Shown here one piece after another: positions 1 through 11,205 of a DNA stretch of 64,000 nucleotides. The position numbers and the translations under genes were made by a program. The notes under the pieces were generated by a model, which saw only the letters and a program-made list of their open reading frames with translations, ran no database searches and had not been told where the DNA came from. Within the stretch, counting starts at the first letter, position 1; every line of letters starts with the position of its first letter. This DNA comes from Oncomelania hupensis (lineage: Eukaryota > Mollusca > Gastropoda > Littorinimorpha > Pomatiopsidae), in the NCBI GenBank assembly GCA_036898135.1, contig CM072520.1:399501-463500 (forward strand), read 5' to 3'.

Positions 1-202
1 GAAAGCCCCCGAATATAGCATGGTTAATTTTTAATTTATTGAGAAAGCCCCTTAATGTATCATTAATAATTATTTAATTTATTGAGAAAGCCCCTTAATA
101 TGTAGCAATAATAATACTTTAATTTATTGAGAAAGCCCCTCAATGTAGCATTAATAATTAATTTATTGACACAGCCCTTTAATGTAGCATTGATAATTGT
201 TT
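1..202. repeat. 43-bp minisatellite, left block
   Basis: Imperfect tandem copies of a unit of about 43 bp containing TTGAGAAAGCCCC, then TTAATGTAGCATT, then an AATTATTTAATTTA stretch. The same unit resumes at 2,065 and again at 2,385-2,655, so this was one array later split by a LINE and a SINE. Rejoining the sequence across the LINE restores an intact unit. Confidence 0.85.
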
Positions 203-2058
203 CCTGTCCCATCCTATCCTATCCCATAACTTGAAGGTCGTTGGGGCACCACAGATGATCGTTTAACCAGCGTACTTCATCTCTCATTTGCTTCGTTCAG
301 TGTCAAACCAGTCCATTCTCGAATGTTGTCCTCCCACCTCTTTTTCTGTCTCCCTCTTCTTCTGCCTCATTGCACCGTACCTTGCAGAATGCTTTTTGCA
401 AGGCCTGTTGCTCTGGTGACATGGCCATACCATCGGAGTTTCCGTTTCTTCACCACTGTGAGTATGTGATCGTGTTGTCGTGTGATGGTCTGTCGGACTT
501 CGTTGTATGTGATGTGCTGTGTATACGAACTGCCCAGAAGTCTTCTGTAACACCTCAACTCCATGCTTTGTATTCTTCATTGTAGATCTGCTGTGAGGGT
601 CCATGTTTCGCAAGCATATAGGAAGATGGAGATGACAAAGAAGCGCAGCAGTTTAACTTGGAATGTACACTGATGGTCTTGTCTTTCCAAATGGGCTTCA
701 AAGTAGTCAGGCCAGCAGTTGTTTGTGCGATCCTGGAGAGGACTTCTTGTTGGGACCCATTGTCTGATACAATGGCTCGTGAGTATTTGAAGCTGTGCAC
801 TGTGTTGAGGGACTGGCCTTGGACTTTGATGTCCATGTTGATGCCATTGGTGGTGTTGGTCATCATTTTGATCTTCTCTGCACTTATTTCCATTCTTTAG
901 GCTCTGACGGTGGCATCAAGCCTAGTTAAAAGTTGTTCAAGTTCTTGTTCCTCTCCAAGCAATCCATCAATGTCATCCACAAAACGCAGGTTGAAGATTG
1001 CTCTACTCTCTATGCTGACTGTGTCTTCGTGATCAGCAAGGGCATCTGAAATGATGCACTCTAGGAAGATGTTAAAGAATGTTGGAGAAAGTATGCATCC
1101 TTGACGCACACCGATTGTTGTTCTGAACCTGTTCCCGATGGCGCTGTTGTGGAGGACTGCACTGGTAGCCTTGTCAGCCAGGCTTTTGATGACTTCAATA
1201 ATTTTAGGGCTGATGTTGTACCCGCTCATGGTTGCTCATAGAACTGCATGCCAGACTCGGTCAAACGCTTTCTTGAAGTCTAAAAACACGTGATACAGAT
1301 GTTGGTGCTGTAGTTATTTCTCGCAGATTATTCTGCGGTTGAAAATCTGTTCAGTGGCACTTCGCCCTGCCCTGAATCCTGCTTGTTCTTCAGCTATGAT
1401 TTGCTCAGCTTGGGGTTTCAACCTGTTGAGTATTATTTTCAGTAGGACCTTGCTGGGATGGATGATGAGGCTGATGGTGCGGTAATTTTCACACTCCTAA
1501 ATGCTACCCTTTTCGGGAAGAGTGACAAACGACTGGGTCCATGGTGTAGGCCACTCCCCTCTCTGCCAGAACTTGTTACAGATAATTGTGAGGGCGTCAA
1601 TCATCGCTTCCCCTCAGGCTTGCAACAATTCCGCGTGTATGTTGTCCACTCCCACTGACTTCCCCTTCTTTAGTGATTGCACTGCTGCATCAACTTCTTC
1701 TCAGAGAATTGGGAGGGTTTCTTCCTCTTCTCTGTTCCTGGGACATGCTAGAACTGATAGGTCTCCGTTTGGTGTGTGGCTGTAAAGGTCAGAGCAGCGC
1801 TCTGTTCATCTATCCAAGACTTCTTGTTCTTCTGTAAGGCATATGCCGGACTTGCTTTCCATGGTGGAGACCTTGGGCTGTTTAACACTTGTCAGCCGCT
1901 TCACAGTCTGGTAGGTCTTCTTGCTGTTGTTCTTGTTCAGACTGTTCTCTATTTCCTGGCATTGCTCTTCTATCCAGTTCTCCTTTGCTGTGTGCATGCC
2001 TTTTCGGATGTCATTGTTGATTTTTCGGTAGGCATCACTTCTCTGGGAGGTGTTCTTT
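203..2058 (-). mobile_element. Non-LTR retrotransposon (endonuclease-RT type), 5'-truncated and decayed (LINE copy A)
   Basis: The minus strand encodes broken pieces of a reverse transcriptase. At 1,229-897 there is an RQGC-LSPT-FNIFLE block followed by FVDDID, a variant of the catalytic YADD/FADD box. At 893-555 there is the block that follows it (KIKMMTNTTNGI, then SFKYSRAIVSDNGS). At 564-367 there is the C-terminal RRLLGSSYTQHI and RKLRWYGHVTR region. Several stops and frameshifts separate the pieces, so it is not functional. The sense 3' end at 203 carries GGATA-type repeats. TTGTTT flanks both ends (197-202 and 2,059-2,064) and is a short candidate target-site duplication. Known family: the mollusc endonuclease-reverse transcriptase LINEs; the exact clade (RTE-like or other) cannot be set here. 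Confidence 0.85.
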
Positions 2059-2064
2059 TTGTTT

Positions 2065-2115
2065 AATTTATTGAGAAAATCCTTAATGTAGCATTGATAA
2101 TTATTTAATTTATTG
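2065..2115. repeat. 43-bp minisatellite, middle remnant
   Basis: One unit of the 1-202 array lying between the LINE insertion and the SINE insertion. Confidence 0.7.
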
Positions 2116-2384
2116 TTGGTGTTGTTGCAGTTTATTATCTCTTTCTATCGGAAAATCCTGGGCCGCCTCCCCTGGGGAACATTATTTGTGATTATTTCTG
2201 AAATTTTTGCTGGGAGAGCAAACCAGAGTAATTGGAGAAAACCTCCGAGACGTTGCCCGAGTCGAAAGTAAATAATATTCGGAGATCGAACCCACACCTG
2301 TCAGGCGCCATTGGTTTCTGGCTTGTGGACAATGCAAGTTAGTCCCGCCTTAGCCACTTGGCCACAACGCTCGCTCAAGCTCTT
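2116..2384 (-). mobile_element. tRNA-derived SINE with a Leu/Ser-like long-arm head
   Basis: On the minus strand the head contains a pol III A box TGGCCAAGTGG (2,364-2,354) and a B box GGTTCGATCTC (2,292-2,282). The spacing is wide, as in long-variable-arm tRNAs. The body includes GGAGGTTTTCTCC, and the 3' end reads CCGATAGAAAGAGATAATAA followed by an AAC-rich tail. It sits inside the 43-bp minisatellite. Its last ~35 bp recur, alone, inside the LINE at 36,746-36,783. Confidence 0.75.
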
Positions 2385-2655
2385 GAGAAAGCATTGATAA
2401 TTATTTAATTTATTGAGAAAGCCCCCTAATGTAGCATTGGTAATTATTTAATTTATTGCGAAAGCCCCCTAATGTAGCATTGGTAATTATTTACTTTATT
2501 GAGAAAGGCCCTTGATGTAGCAGTGATAATTATTCAATTTATTGAGAGAGCATTGGTAATTATTTAATTTATTAAGAAAGCCCCCCTAATGTAACATTGG
2601 TAATTTTTTAATTTATTGAGAAAGCCCCTTAATGTCGCATTGATATTTATTTTAT
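2385..2655. repeat. 43-bp minisatellite, right block
   Basis: About six more copies of the GAGAAAGCCCC-containing unit, degenerating toward the right edge. Confidence 0.85.
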
Positions 2656-2722
2656 TGAAAAAGAAGACAAGACAAAAGGTAGTAAACATAGAAGAAGGGA
2701 GAGAAGTGGAAGAGTTACCAAC

Positions 2723-2791
2723 CTTTTCTTCTTTTCCGTTGATGTCGAGATAAACCGTCTTGGACGGTTCTATTGAAGACCCGTTACCCAT
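2723..2791 (-). CDS. Putative first coding exon of an unidentified gene with an N-myristoylation-type start
   Basis: On the minus strand a near-perfect initiation context (TTGCCATGG) opens a frame reading MGNGSSIEPSK, then TVYLDINGKEEKV. Gly2 and Ser6 fit the N-myristoylation consensus MGxxxS/T. The frame reaches a splice-donor-like AAAAG|GTTGGT at 2,722; an alternative donor, GTAACT, lies at 2,718. Beyond that the frame runs into low-complexity, repeat-derived sequence, so I end the exon at the first donor (23 codons, phase 0). No further exons are visible because 1-2,655 is repeats; the gene would continue off the window. I do not recognise the family. It could be a chance open frame. The arguments for it are the start context and the non-repetitive composition. 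Confidence 0.33.
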
Positions 2792-3338
2792 GGCAACCGA
2801 ACGTCAGCACCACTGCTATTCTCTCACTTTGTCCTTGACCTTGGTCCTTCGTCCACTCGTAGTGTATTTGTGGAGCGCCTATGGTTAGATCAACCCCGCT
2901 ACCATAGTGACGATGATGCCTGATTGACACTCACAGATGTTAACTAATAATTGTATTTGTAAACACTCAACGTCATCACTCCATGTTGACTGTGTCCTTC
3001 AAGATCCTGTATAATGGAGATCCTCAACATAGGCGCCAAACTGTAGCGCTTTTTAAAAATGTCGTTGTGAGGATGAAAACACTGTAAAGGACGGTTGGTG
3101 AGGTGCAACTCCCCTACTTCCTGGGTTGCAGACGTCACAGTGCACTCATGTACTCCTGCCCTGGTGGTCACACACGCCTTTCTAGCAGGCTACAATGCCA
3201 CGGTCTTCACTGCAAGACACACACAAAATACAATACAATTATAAAGATCTCAAACTGGCGCAATTCCAAGGACTGTTTAAATATTTTTTGCGAGAACCAG
3301 TTTTCCCTAACATATGCATTGCTATTACAATGATGCAG
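2792..3338. other. Unique intergenic or promoter-side sequence
   Basis: Non-repetitive sequence upstream of the putative minus-strand exon at 2,723-2,791. I see no TATA box, no conserved domain in any frame and no repeat. It could hold the promoter and 5' UTR of that exon. Confidence 0.3.
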
Positions 3339-3500
3339 TGGCTTTTATTTGAACAATGATGCAGTGGCTTTTACTTGAACAATGATGCAGTGGCTTTTTA
3401 CTTGAACAATGATGCAGTGGCTTTTACTTGAACAATGATGCAGAGAACAATGATGCAGTGGCTTTTACTTGAACAATGATGCAGTGGCTTTTACTTGTTC
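3339..3500. repeat. 26-bp minisatellite
   Basis: About six copies of a unit made of AACAATGATGCAG and TGGCTTTTACTTG. One unit is truncated at 3,440. Confidence 0.9.
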
Positions 3501-3589
3501 AAACCAACCGTTATAGAGTGATTAAAAAAAAAATCCTGTTCCGTTTTTCTACAAAACACCTAGGGAAGGAAAGCAGCGATTCTGTAGCT

Positions 3590-4312
3590 ATAATTACGAT
3601 CTTGGCTAAGGCCAGCAGCGGTCTATAGCTATAATTACGATCTTGGCTAAGGCCAGCAGCGGTCTATAGCTATAATTACGATCTTGGCTAAGGCCAGCAG
3701 CGGTCTATAGCTATAATTACGATCTTGGCTAAGGCCAGCAGCGGTCTATAGCTATAATTACGATCTTGGCTAAGGCCAGCAGCGGTCTATAGCTATAATT
3801 ACGATCTTGGCTAAGGCCAGCAGCGGTCTATACTATAATTACGATCTTGGCTAAGGCCAGCAGCGGTCTATACTATAATTACGATCTTGGCTAAGGCCAG
3901 CAGCGGTCTATACTATAATTACGATCTTGGCTAAGGCCAGCAGCGGTCTATAGCTATAATTACGATCTTGGCTTAGGCCACCAGCGGTCTATAGCTATAA
4001 TTACGATCTTGGCTAAGGCCAGCAGCGGTCTATAGCTATAATTACGATCTTGGCTTAGGCCAGCAGCGGTCTATAGCTATAATTACGATCTTGGCTAAGG
4101 CCAGCAGCGGTCTATAGCTTTAATTACGATCTGTAGCTATAATTACGATCTTGGCTAAGGCTCACGGCGATCTGAAGCTATAATTACGATCTTGGCAAAG
4201 GCCAGCAGCGATCTATAGCTATAATTACGATCTATAGCTATAATTACGATATGTAGCTATAATTACGATCTGTAGCTATAATTACGATCTGTAGCTATAA
4301 TTACAATCTTGG
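3590..4312. repeat. 41-bp minisatellite with a palindromic core
   Basis: About 17 copies of a unit containing GATCTTGGCTAAGGCCAGCA, GCGGTC and TATAGCTATAATTAC. TATAGCTATA is a perfect 10-bp palindrome. Four consecutive units around 3,829-3,950 lack the central GC, giving 39 bp and TATACTATA. The right end decays into short CTATAATTACGATCTGTAG units. Confidence 0.92.
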
Positions 4313-4424
4313 CTTGCTCGCCTCACGCCAACCATCTCCTGGCTTACATTCCAACGAAGCCAATGTTGGAAAACGTTTTCTCTCCTCCGTACGGTTTTTA
4401 ATGTTATAAAGCGCCCAAATCAAC

Positions 4425-4429
4425 ACACA

Positions 4430-4479
<50 letters not shown>

Positions 4480-4488
4480 ATACACAAT
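4425..4488. repeat. (CA)n microsatellite
   Basis: Dinucleotide tract with two CATACA interruptions at its right end. Confidence 0.95.
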
Positions 4489-4614
4489 ATAGGCATGAAA
4501 TACAGCATCCAGCCACATCCATGTTGCATTAATATTATATTTCACAAACGCTGGAAGTTACACCTGTAAACTATACAACAAGTAAATGAGAGAAAGAGAG
4601 AGAGAAAGAGAGAG

Positions 4615-6214
4615 TGTGACGAGGCGGACAATCGAGCCCTGAGGCAGGCAGAGCACACTCATTCCTTCCACACATCCAGTCACCCCCAACACGCTCGCTG
4701 GCTAACTCGCCTAAGCCCCGCCCCTCGGGGATCACCTTAAAACCTGGCACACAGCTAGACCCGTGGTCAGTCGCAAGCCACGAAACTTCGAAGTCACAAC
4801 AATCTGTCCTGGACACGTCCCCATCAACTGGCGACCTCTGAGCTACGGCAGTACTCTGGTGCTTCGACCCGTCTTAGTCAAGGTAAGAGAGGAAACTTAC
4901 TCTTTGTCATGTAGCATACCCATCACCCGTCGTTCGCCCAACATGTTCGTATGTCCTGTCGATATGTACATTCGTGTTTATAGTTTTGTCTTGATGTGTT
5001 GCTGTGACATATATTATTACCTTGTATATATTATCTGCCTTGTATATGACTCATGCCATGGTTGAATTTATACTTGTATGCTCCCCGTTAGCCCATGTGT
5101 AAATATCCCATGCCATGCTGTCCCCCCACATAGATTAAAGCCCCCAAGTACAGCCCCTGGCCTACAACCCCTTTGTCCTGTATCTACTCCATTTGCTTTT
5201 CTCCATGCTCCCACTGTATAAATATCTGCCCCTGTTGTCCGCTACCCCATCTTAAGGCGCCGAAGGTATCACCTATTAGCGGCTGCCAGTAAGCTCCACA
5301 ATGGCCCCATAAACCTGGTTGCAATTGTTGGACTGTTGGTATGCACCGGCTAACCCTTGGCCGGTTCAACCAATTTGAAATCTGAATGGGCACATGCGCC
5401 AACAGGCGCTGAACCCAGAATACACCTATCCCCAGCTGATACAGAGTCTGTATTGCGTTACAGACGGGCTCCTGTCAGGGCGTATTCCTCACCCCTGTAC
5501 CAGCCTTAAGTCGCTGACCCGCTGCAGGCCCCTGACAACCCAGGGAGTCAACGAGAAGCGTTTCACTGAATTTCATCATTCTCCCAGACAGCTAGCAACG
5601 TAAGCTGAAACCCACGCCTGTATCTTCAAACCAGGATTGCCCCACCGGTCATTATTCAATAGAGTGACCGACTGACCCGCATTGCCACCAACGCCACGCC
5701 AACCTTGGTCAACTGACCACCCAGACTATCCTGGACCAACCACCGCCCTTCGAAATCCGAGCTAAGTTCTCGCCCTACGAGCATCACCACTCGCTGATTA
5801 CCTGGAAGTACTCTGAACAATCCAGATACACTCCTGCCCTGTGATGATAGCAGTCCTCAGTAGCACTAGTACCCCTGAAATCGTCCACCCAGAATATCTC
5901 CAAGCTACTCCCTACCAATACGGACAATATCCAATGACTCACTCTTAGAATTACTCAACTCAGACGACCCAATTTGATTTAATAAAAGCTCCTAGTTAGA
6001 AATTGTACCTATCTGGACTGGCCTTTGTTTGAATTTCTCAACTAGTGTAGTCTTCAATCTTTCTCGTCTGCACTTTGACTGTCTTTCATTTATTTAGTAA
6101 CTCCAGCTCTAGTCTCTTGAATGTCATCACAATATTGGCCTAAACAAGGGAGGCAATGCAGTGCTAGAGAATAGTAGCTTACCCTCCATCCCCCCAACCC
6201 CTTTCTTTGTGACA
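4615..6214 (+). mobile_element. Candidate solo LTR, 1.6 kb, inserted in a GA tract
   Basis: The block begins TGTGACGAGG and ends CTTTGTGACA, giving TG...CA termini. It is flanked on both sides by GAGAG (4,610-4,614 and 6,215-6,219), a possible 5-bp target duplication, although both lie in a GA-rich tract and could match by chance. Internally there is a TATA-like CTGTATAAATATC near 5,213, a donor-like CAAGGTAAGAG near 4,878 and a polyadenylation signal AATAAA at 5,981. That order fits U3-R-U5. No gag or pol frame is present. It could be an unrelated promoter-bearing sequence. Confidence 0.45.
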
Positions 6215-6257
6215 GAGAGAGAAAGAAAAAGAGAGAGAGAGAGAGAGGATGGGGGTG
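6215..6257. repeat. GA-rich tract
   Basis: GAGA-rich simple repeat abutting the LTR candidate. The matching tract on the other side is at 4,587-4,614. Confidence 0.85.
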
Positions 6258-6715
6258 GGGGTTGGGAGAGGGGTGATTTGAGAACCAAACATAGCATCCA
6301 GCAGTGCTTTTTTGTAGTAAACCTTTATACATGCACCTGTTTGCTACCCAACGGAAACGGTCGATCGTTTCCCGAGAAAGACGAAGCAAGATAAAATGGC
6401 TGCAAATCGTAAATAAAATCGATCAAATATCGTCAGCCATTTCGGATGGATCAACTTCTGAACGATTTTTTTCTTACCATCAGCCAAACGAAATCACATA
6501 CCTTAACCCAGCCAGTGCCTCACCGCCCTTCTTGCAGTGTTATGACAAAACACAGCAAGTCAACTGGGCTGTAAAGATACATTTTCAATTTCTTTATGTA
6601 ATGTTTATCAATTTCTTTATGAAATATTTATCAATTTCGTGTGTAAATAAATCAGAGTGTTCAATTTACTGATTATAGCATAATTCTAGGACGGTTGCAT
6701 GTTCGTCATGCAGGT
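6258..6715. other. Unassigned AT-rich sequence
   Basis: Contains an open frame of about 120 codons (6,304-6,672) with no recognisable domain and AT-driven composition. I do not call it a gene. Confidence 0.3.
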
Positions 6716-6840
6716 CTTAATAATAATAATAATAATAACGGATTTTTATATAGCGGGTACTCCAACTTATGACCAGACTCACCACGCTTTACATAGTCAT
6801 TACATATAAATACATGCACTCGATAAAACATCGCTTTTGC
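6716..6840 (-). mobile_element. 3' end of an L2/CR1-like LINE
   Basis: The minus strand ends in (TTA)n at 6,719-6,738, preceded by TATATAAAAATCCG and CTATATAA-type sequence. This is the same architecture as the LINE ends at 14,813 and 55,876. Only the 3' UTR survives. Confidence 0.55.
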
Positions 6841-6879
6841 TACAATACACCAAAAGACAGAACAGTAAGGGTACAAACT

Positions 6880-6985
6880 ATTTACAACTATGTACACAAA
6901 TTACAAAAAAAGGACAGAAATAGACTATTTACAACTATGTACACAAATGACAAAAAAGACAGAAATAGAATAGCAAAACCCTATT
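6880..6985. repeat. ~48-bp tandem repeat, about 2.5 copies
   Basis: Units share TATTTACAACTATGTACACA followed by an A-rich stretch with GACAGAAATAGA. Confidence 0.8.
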
Positions 6986-7127
6986 CACAGCTATTTATAT
7001 TTATAGTTAGGCCCAGGAGGAAAAACAGTATAAATATTTACAGCCGTGTATACACTTACGGATCAGACAGAGACAAAAGAGGAGAGAATGGCAGTGGGAT
7101 ACAAATCAGTCTGAATAATGCACTTTG

Positions 7128-7475
7128 AAAACTGACCCTACCCTACCCTACCTCACACACCAAAGACACTCTTACAAGGTTGATAAAACAGACACTACCC
7201 TTCCTCACACACCAAAGACACTCTTACAAGGTTGATAAAACAGACCCTACCCTACCTCACACACCAAAGACACTCTTACAAGGTTGACAAAACAGACCCT
7301 ACCCTACCTCACACACCAAAGATACTCTTACAAGGTTGACAAAACAGACCCTACCCTACCTCACACACCAAAGATACTCTTACAAGGTTGATAAAACAGA
7401 GACCCTACCCTACCTCACACACCAAAGACACTCTTACAATGTTGATAAAACAGACAGACTCTACCCTACCTCATG
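7128..7475. repeat. 52-bp minisatellite
   Basis: About 6.5 copies of a unit with CCCTACCCTACCTCACACAC, then CAAAGACACTCTTACAAGG, then TTGATAAAACAGA. The CCCTA doublets resemble telomeric arthropod/vertebrate motifs but are embedded in a longer unit. Confidence 0.92.
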
Positions 7476-8020
7476 TGAAGTAATTTACTGTGATTTGCAA
7501 CATGCCAGACAAAAGAAGACAACATCATACAGCTGGGTATCACTATCGCCCTCTCTCCTTGCAATTAATTTATTGAGTCTGATTTGTAAATTGTGTGGAA
7601 CAACAGCATAACTGTAGGCTGTTCTCAGCACTTTCTTCTCTCCGTCAGTCTGAACGGATTTGATATTCCAAACACAACATTAACACAGCATTACAATTTA
7701 CAACGGTAATGGAGACGCGGTGCCCAAAGATTAACACAGCGGCGCCTGACAAGGCGTTGTTGGGAATTAACCAAGCAGTATTAATAATAATAATACCGGA
7801 TGCTAATACGCGCTTTACTTCGAATGATTTCAAACTCAAAGCGCGGCGACCTATACCAACATACACGCTACATACATTACTATGTGCATGTGGTACTGAG
7901 TGACGCGAAGTGACTATATCAATCAGCCTTTTGCTAAATTCACGAGGTGACGTTGTAGAGGAACCCTATGTGTTTTTACGCTGCTTCCACCTTAATAATG
8001 TGCGTGACTAAATTCTCCTG
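7476..8020. other. Unassigned unique sequence
   Basis: No exon, SINE or LINE recognised. It includes a short AATAATAATAAT run near 7,779. Open frames on both strands are under 75 codons and lack motifs. Confidence 0.3.
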
Positions 8021-8021
8021 T

Positions 8022-9362
8022 GATCATACTACCTGTGATCATACTACCTGTGATCATACTACCTGTGACCTGTGATCATACTACCTGTGACCTGTGATCA
8101 TACTACCTGTGACCTGTGATCATACTACCTGTGACCTGTGATCATACTACCTGTGATCATACTACCTGTGATCATACTACCTGTGACCATACTATCTGTG
8201 ATCATACTACCTGTAATCATACTACCTGTGATCATACTGCCTGTGATCATACTGCCTGTGATCATACTGCCTGTGATCATACTACCTGTGATCATATTAC
8301 CTGTGATCATACTGCATGTGATCATACTATCTCTGATCATACTACTTGTGATCATACTACCTGTGATCATACTGCCTGTGATCATACTACCCGTGATCAT
8401 ACTCATATTACCTGTGATCATACTGCCTGTGATCATACTGCCTCTGATCATACCACCTGTGATCATACTACCCGTGATCATACTGCCTGTGATCATACTA
8501 CCTGTGATCATACTACCTGTGATCATACTACCCGTGATCATACTCATATTACCTGTGATCATACTGCCTGTGATCATACTGCCTCTGATCATACCACCTG
8601 TGATCATACTACCCGTGATCATACTGCCTGTGATCATACTGCCTGTGCTAATGCTGCCTGGGCTAATGCTTCCTGTGATCATACTGCCTGTGATAATACT
8701 GCCTGTGATCATACTATCTGTGATCATACTGCCTATGCTAATACTACCTGTGATCATACTAATACTACCCGTCATCGTACTACCTGTGATCATACTGCCT
8801 GTGATCATACAGCCTGTGATCATACTACCGGTGATCATACTGCCTGTGATCATACTACCTGTGATCAAACTGACTATGATCATACCACCTGTGGTCATAC
8901 AACCTGTGATCATACCACCTGTGATCATATTCATACTACTTGCGATCGTACTACTTGCGATCATACTACTTGCGTTCATACTACCTGAGATCATACTACC
9001 GGCGATCATGCTACTTGCGATTATACTAGCTGCGATCATGCTATTTGTGATCATACTTCCTGCGATCATACTACTTGCGATCTTACTACCTGCGATCATA
9101 CTTTTTGCGATTATGCAACCTGTGATCATACTTCCTGCGATCATACTACTTGCGATCTTACTACCTGTGATCATACTTTTTGCGATTATGCAACCTGCGA
9201 TCATACTTTTTGCGATTATGCAACCTGTGATCATACTACCTGCGATCATACTACTATACCTGCGATCATACTACCTGCGATCATACTACTATACCTGTGA
9301 TCATACTATCTGCGATCATACTACTATACCTGCGATCATACTACCTGCGATCATACTATCTA
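8022..9362. repeat. 15-bp minisatellite, TGATCATACTACCTG
   Basis: About 85-89 tandem copies. Each unit centres on the palindrome TGATCA. Because 15 is divisible by three, the array is open in several frames and produces long spurious open frames of five-residue repeats (for example TCDHT). Early units carry GTGATCAT. From about 8,940 onward GCGATCAT predominates, marking a second subfamily. Confidence 0.95.
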
Positions 9363-9439
9363 GAGTGCAAAGACAGTTGAACCAAAAAACACCTCTGACG
9401 ACTGACTTTCAAACCATGGAGGTTTATAACTAACGTGGC

Positions 9440-9668
9440 CATTTCGTGGTTCGATGACCCGAAGATCTAAGCCGTTAAGGTTAATTGTAGATTATACACA
9501 CGACACCAAAGTGCATAGGCGACTACTGGTCACATTATTCTGACACCAGCGAACCAGTTGATGGGAAGGGGAAAATAATATGGTCACACGTTGGCCAATC
9601 CGGGATTCGAACCAGGGACCTTTCGGTTATTAGTAAGCCGCTCTACCAGCGGAACTATCCAGCCCACA
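9440..9668 (-). mobile_element. tRNA-derived SINE, degenerate tRNA-like head
   Basis: The minus strand, starting at 9,668, reads GGCTGGATAGTTCCGCTGG, then TAGAGCGG, with a B box GGTTCGAATCC at 9,614-9,604. A T-arm with one mismatch can be drawn, but the anticodon stem is bulged and the acceptor stem relies on wobble pairs. I therefore call it a SINE or tRNA pseudogene, not a tRNA. The 3' limit is uncertain. Confidence 0.55.
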
Positions 9669-10169
9669 TCTATGCATATTCCACGTGTCGCCTTTATTTC
9701 CTGTAGGCCTGTGGTGGTGACCACTCTTACCCTGTGTCAGGCTGAACGACGATTCCGTTAGATGGATTTGCTACAACTGGTAAATTCGCTGACCAGCGAA
9801 GCGTAAAAGGACAGAAACTTCTCTAGAAAATATTTATCGTGCAAGTCAATGTTTAAATTACGTAATTTGTTTCGGGAAAGAAAACAAGTGTTATTAAAAT
9901 TGAGTAAATTTTTATAAAATTAGGAAAGGGCGTACACTAATAATATTAACAGGATAGGTCGAATGCTATTGTTTAGTTGAAATGTTAGTAATTGTATTAT
10001 GTGTGTGTGTGTTTTTACAACTGAATTATGATTGTTATGTTTATGTTTTGTATCATCCACACCACTAAGTAGTGGAATTAAATCTTGAACATTGGGACAT
10101 CCTTTATTTCTAGCTACAACCGCCCTTTTATACAACTGTTGCGTTAACAAACAATGACGCAATTTAGAG

Positions 10170-10170
<1 letters not shown>
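9669..10170. other. Unassigned AT-rich sequence
   Basis: No gene or repeat recognised apart from a short GT run near 10,000. Confidence 0.3.
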
Positions 10171-10232
<62 letters not shown>

Positions 10233-10281
10233 GTCATCATCATCATCATCACCACCACCACCACCACCACCACCACCACCA
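10171..10281. repeat. (CAT)n/(CAC)n trinucleotide tract
   Basis: About 27 CAT units grading into CAC units. Confidence 0.95.
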
Positions 10282-10327
10282 TTATCTGATAGTGTCTGTG
10301 ATTAGCGAGAGGACAACGTAAGTCCGT

Positions 10328-10429
10328 GAAGAAGAAGAAGAAGAAGAAGAAGAAGAAGAAGAAGAAGAAGAAGAAGAAGAAGAAGAAGAAGAAGAAGAAG
10401 AAGAAGAAGAAGAAGAAGAAGAAGAAGAG
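10328..10429. repeat. (GAA)n trinucleotide tract
   Basis: About 34 pure GAA units. Purine-only on the plus strand, so capable of triplex formation. Confidence 0.95.
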
Positions 10430-11140
10430 TGGTAATTCAATACAGAGCAAATATCTAACAGGTAGATTTACATACAACCTAAAAATCCCACACCCCTCTG
10501 TGTGTCTGTTTGTATCTTTCTGTCTGTATGTCTGTCTGTCTGTCTCTCTCGCTCACCAAAACTGGCGATGAGGGTACATTCAGGAAAACACGAACATACA
10601 CTAATAATAAAACAATATTTCACTAATGAGTGAGACAGAGACAGACAGAGACACTCAGATAGAGACAGACAGAGAGAAAGAGGGAGATGAGGTTATAAAC
10701 ACTTATTGATCAGAATATGGTAGCAAAGGTGACATGCGGCTGAAAAAAATGATGACTGTTGTTTACGTCCGGCCTTATACGTACGATCATTATCATCATC
10801 TTCATAGTCGTCGTTATCATCATCTTCATAGTCGTCGTTGTACAGGCCATCTAGCTTTATCAACACTTCTATCATTTTGCATTGACGCTAATTTCATCTG
10901 TGGTTATGGGGAGCAGAAGACAAAGATAAAGAGGAGGATCAGAAAAAGAAGAAGAACGTTGTCACTGAAGCACTGAGTTTTCAATTCTTTGTATAATAGG
11001 AATAACATTCACCCACACACACACACATACACACACGCACACACACACACACGCACACACACACTATAAATTTCTGCACTATAAATGTCAAGACTTTTCT
11101 CTTGACGCAATGACAAGAATTGCATGCGTCAATGTACCAT
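10430..11140. other. Simple-sequence-rich stretch without genes
   Basis: Holds GT/CT and GACA runs (10,500-10,690), short TCATCATCTTCATAG repeats (10,790-10,840) and a CA tract (11,010-11,065). Nothing coding is supported. Confidence 0.5.
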
Positions 11141-11205
11141 ATATTGTGTCTTGTAAACATTGTTTTGGTTTTATGACAATAAATATTGGTATTCGTATTC
11201 ACACA
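11130..11205 (+). mobile_element. Possible LINE 3' end
   Basis: TTTTATGACAATAAATATTG followed by short (GTATTC)-type repeats looks like a non-LTR 3' UTR with its tail. No coding remnant is attached. Confidence 0.3.

Noticed and set aside
7128..7475. Telomeric repeat (CCCTA)n
   Set aside because: Only two CCCTA per 52-bp unit, embedded in unrelated sequence.
8116..9433. Long frames of TCDHT, LPVII and MITGS repeats on both strands
   Set aside because: Products of the 15-bp minisatellite, open simultaneously in several frames.
9594..9668. Functional tRNA gene (minus)
   Set aside because: A and B boxes are present, but the acceptor stem needs several wobble or mismatch pairs and the anticodon stem is bulged. 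Better explained as a SINE head.
9920..10571. Frames with poly-Phe, poly-Met and poly-Lys
   Set aside because: Translation of CAT and GAA trinucleotide microsatellites.
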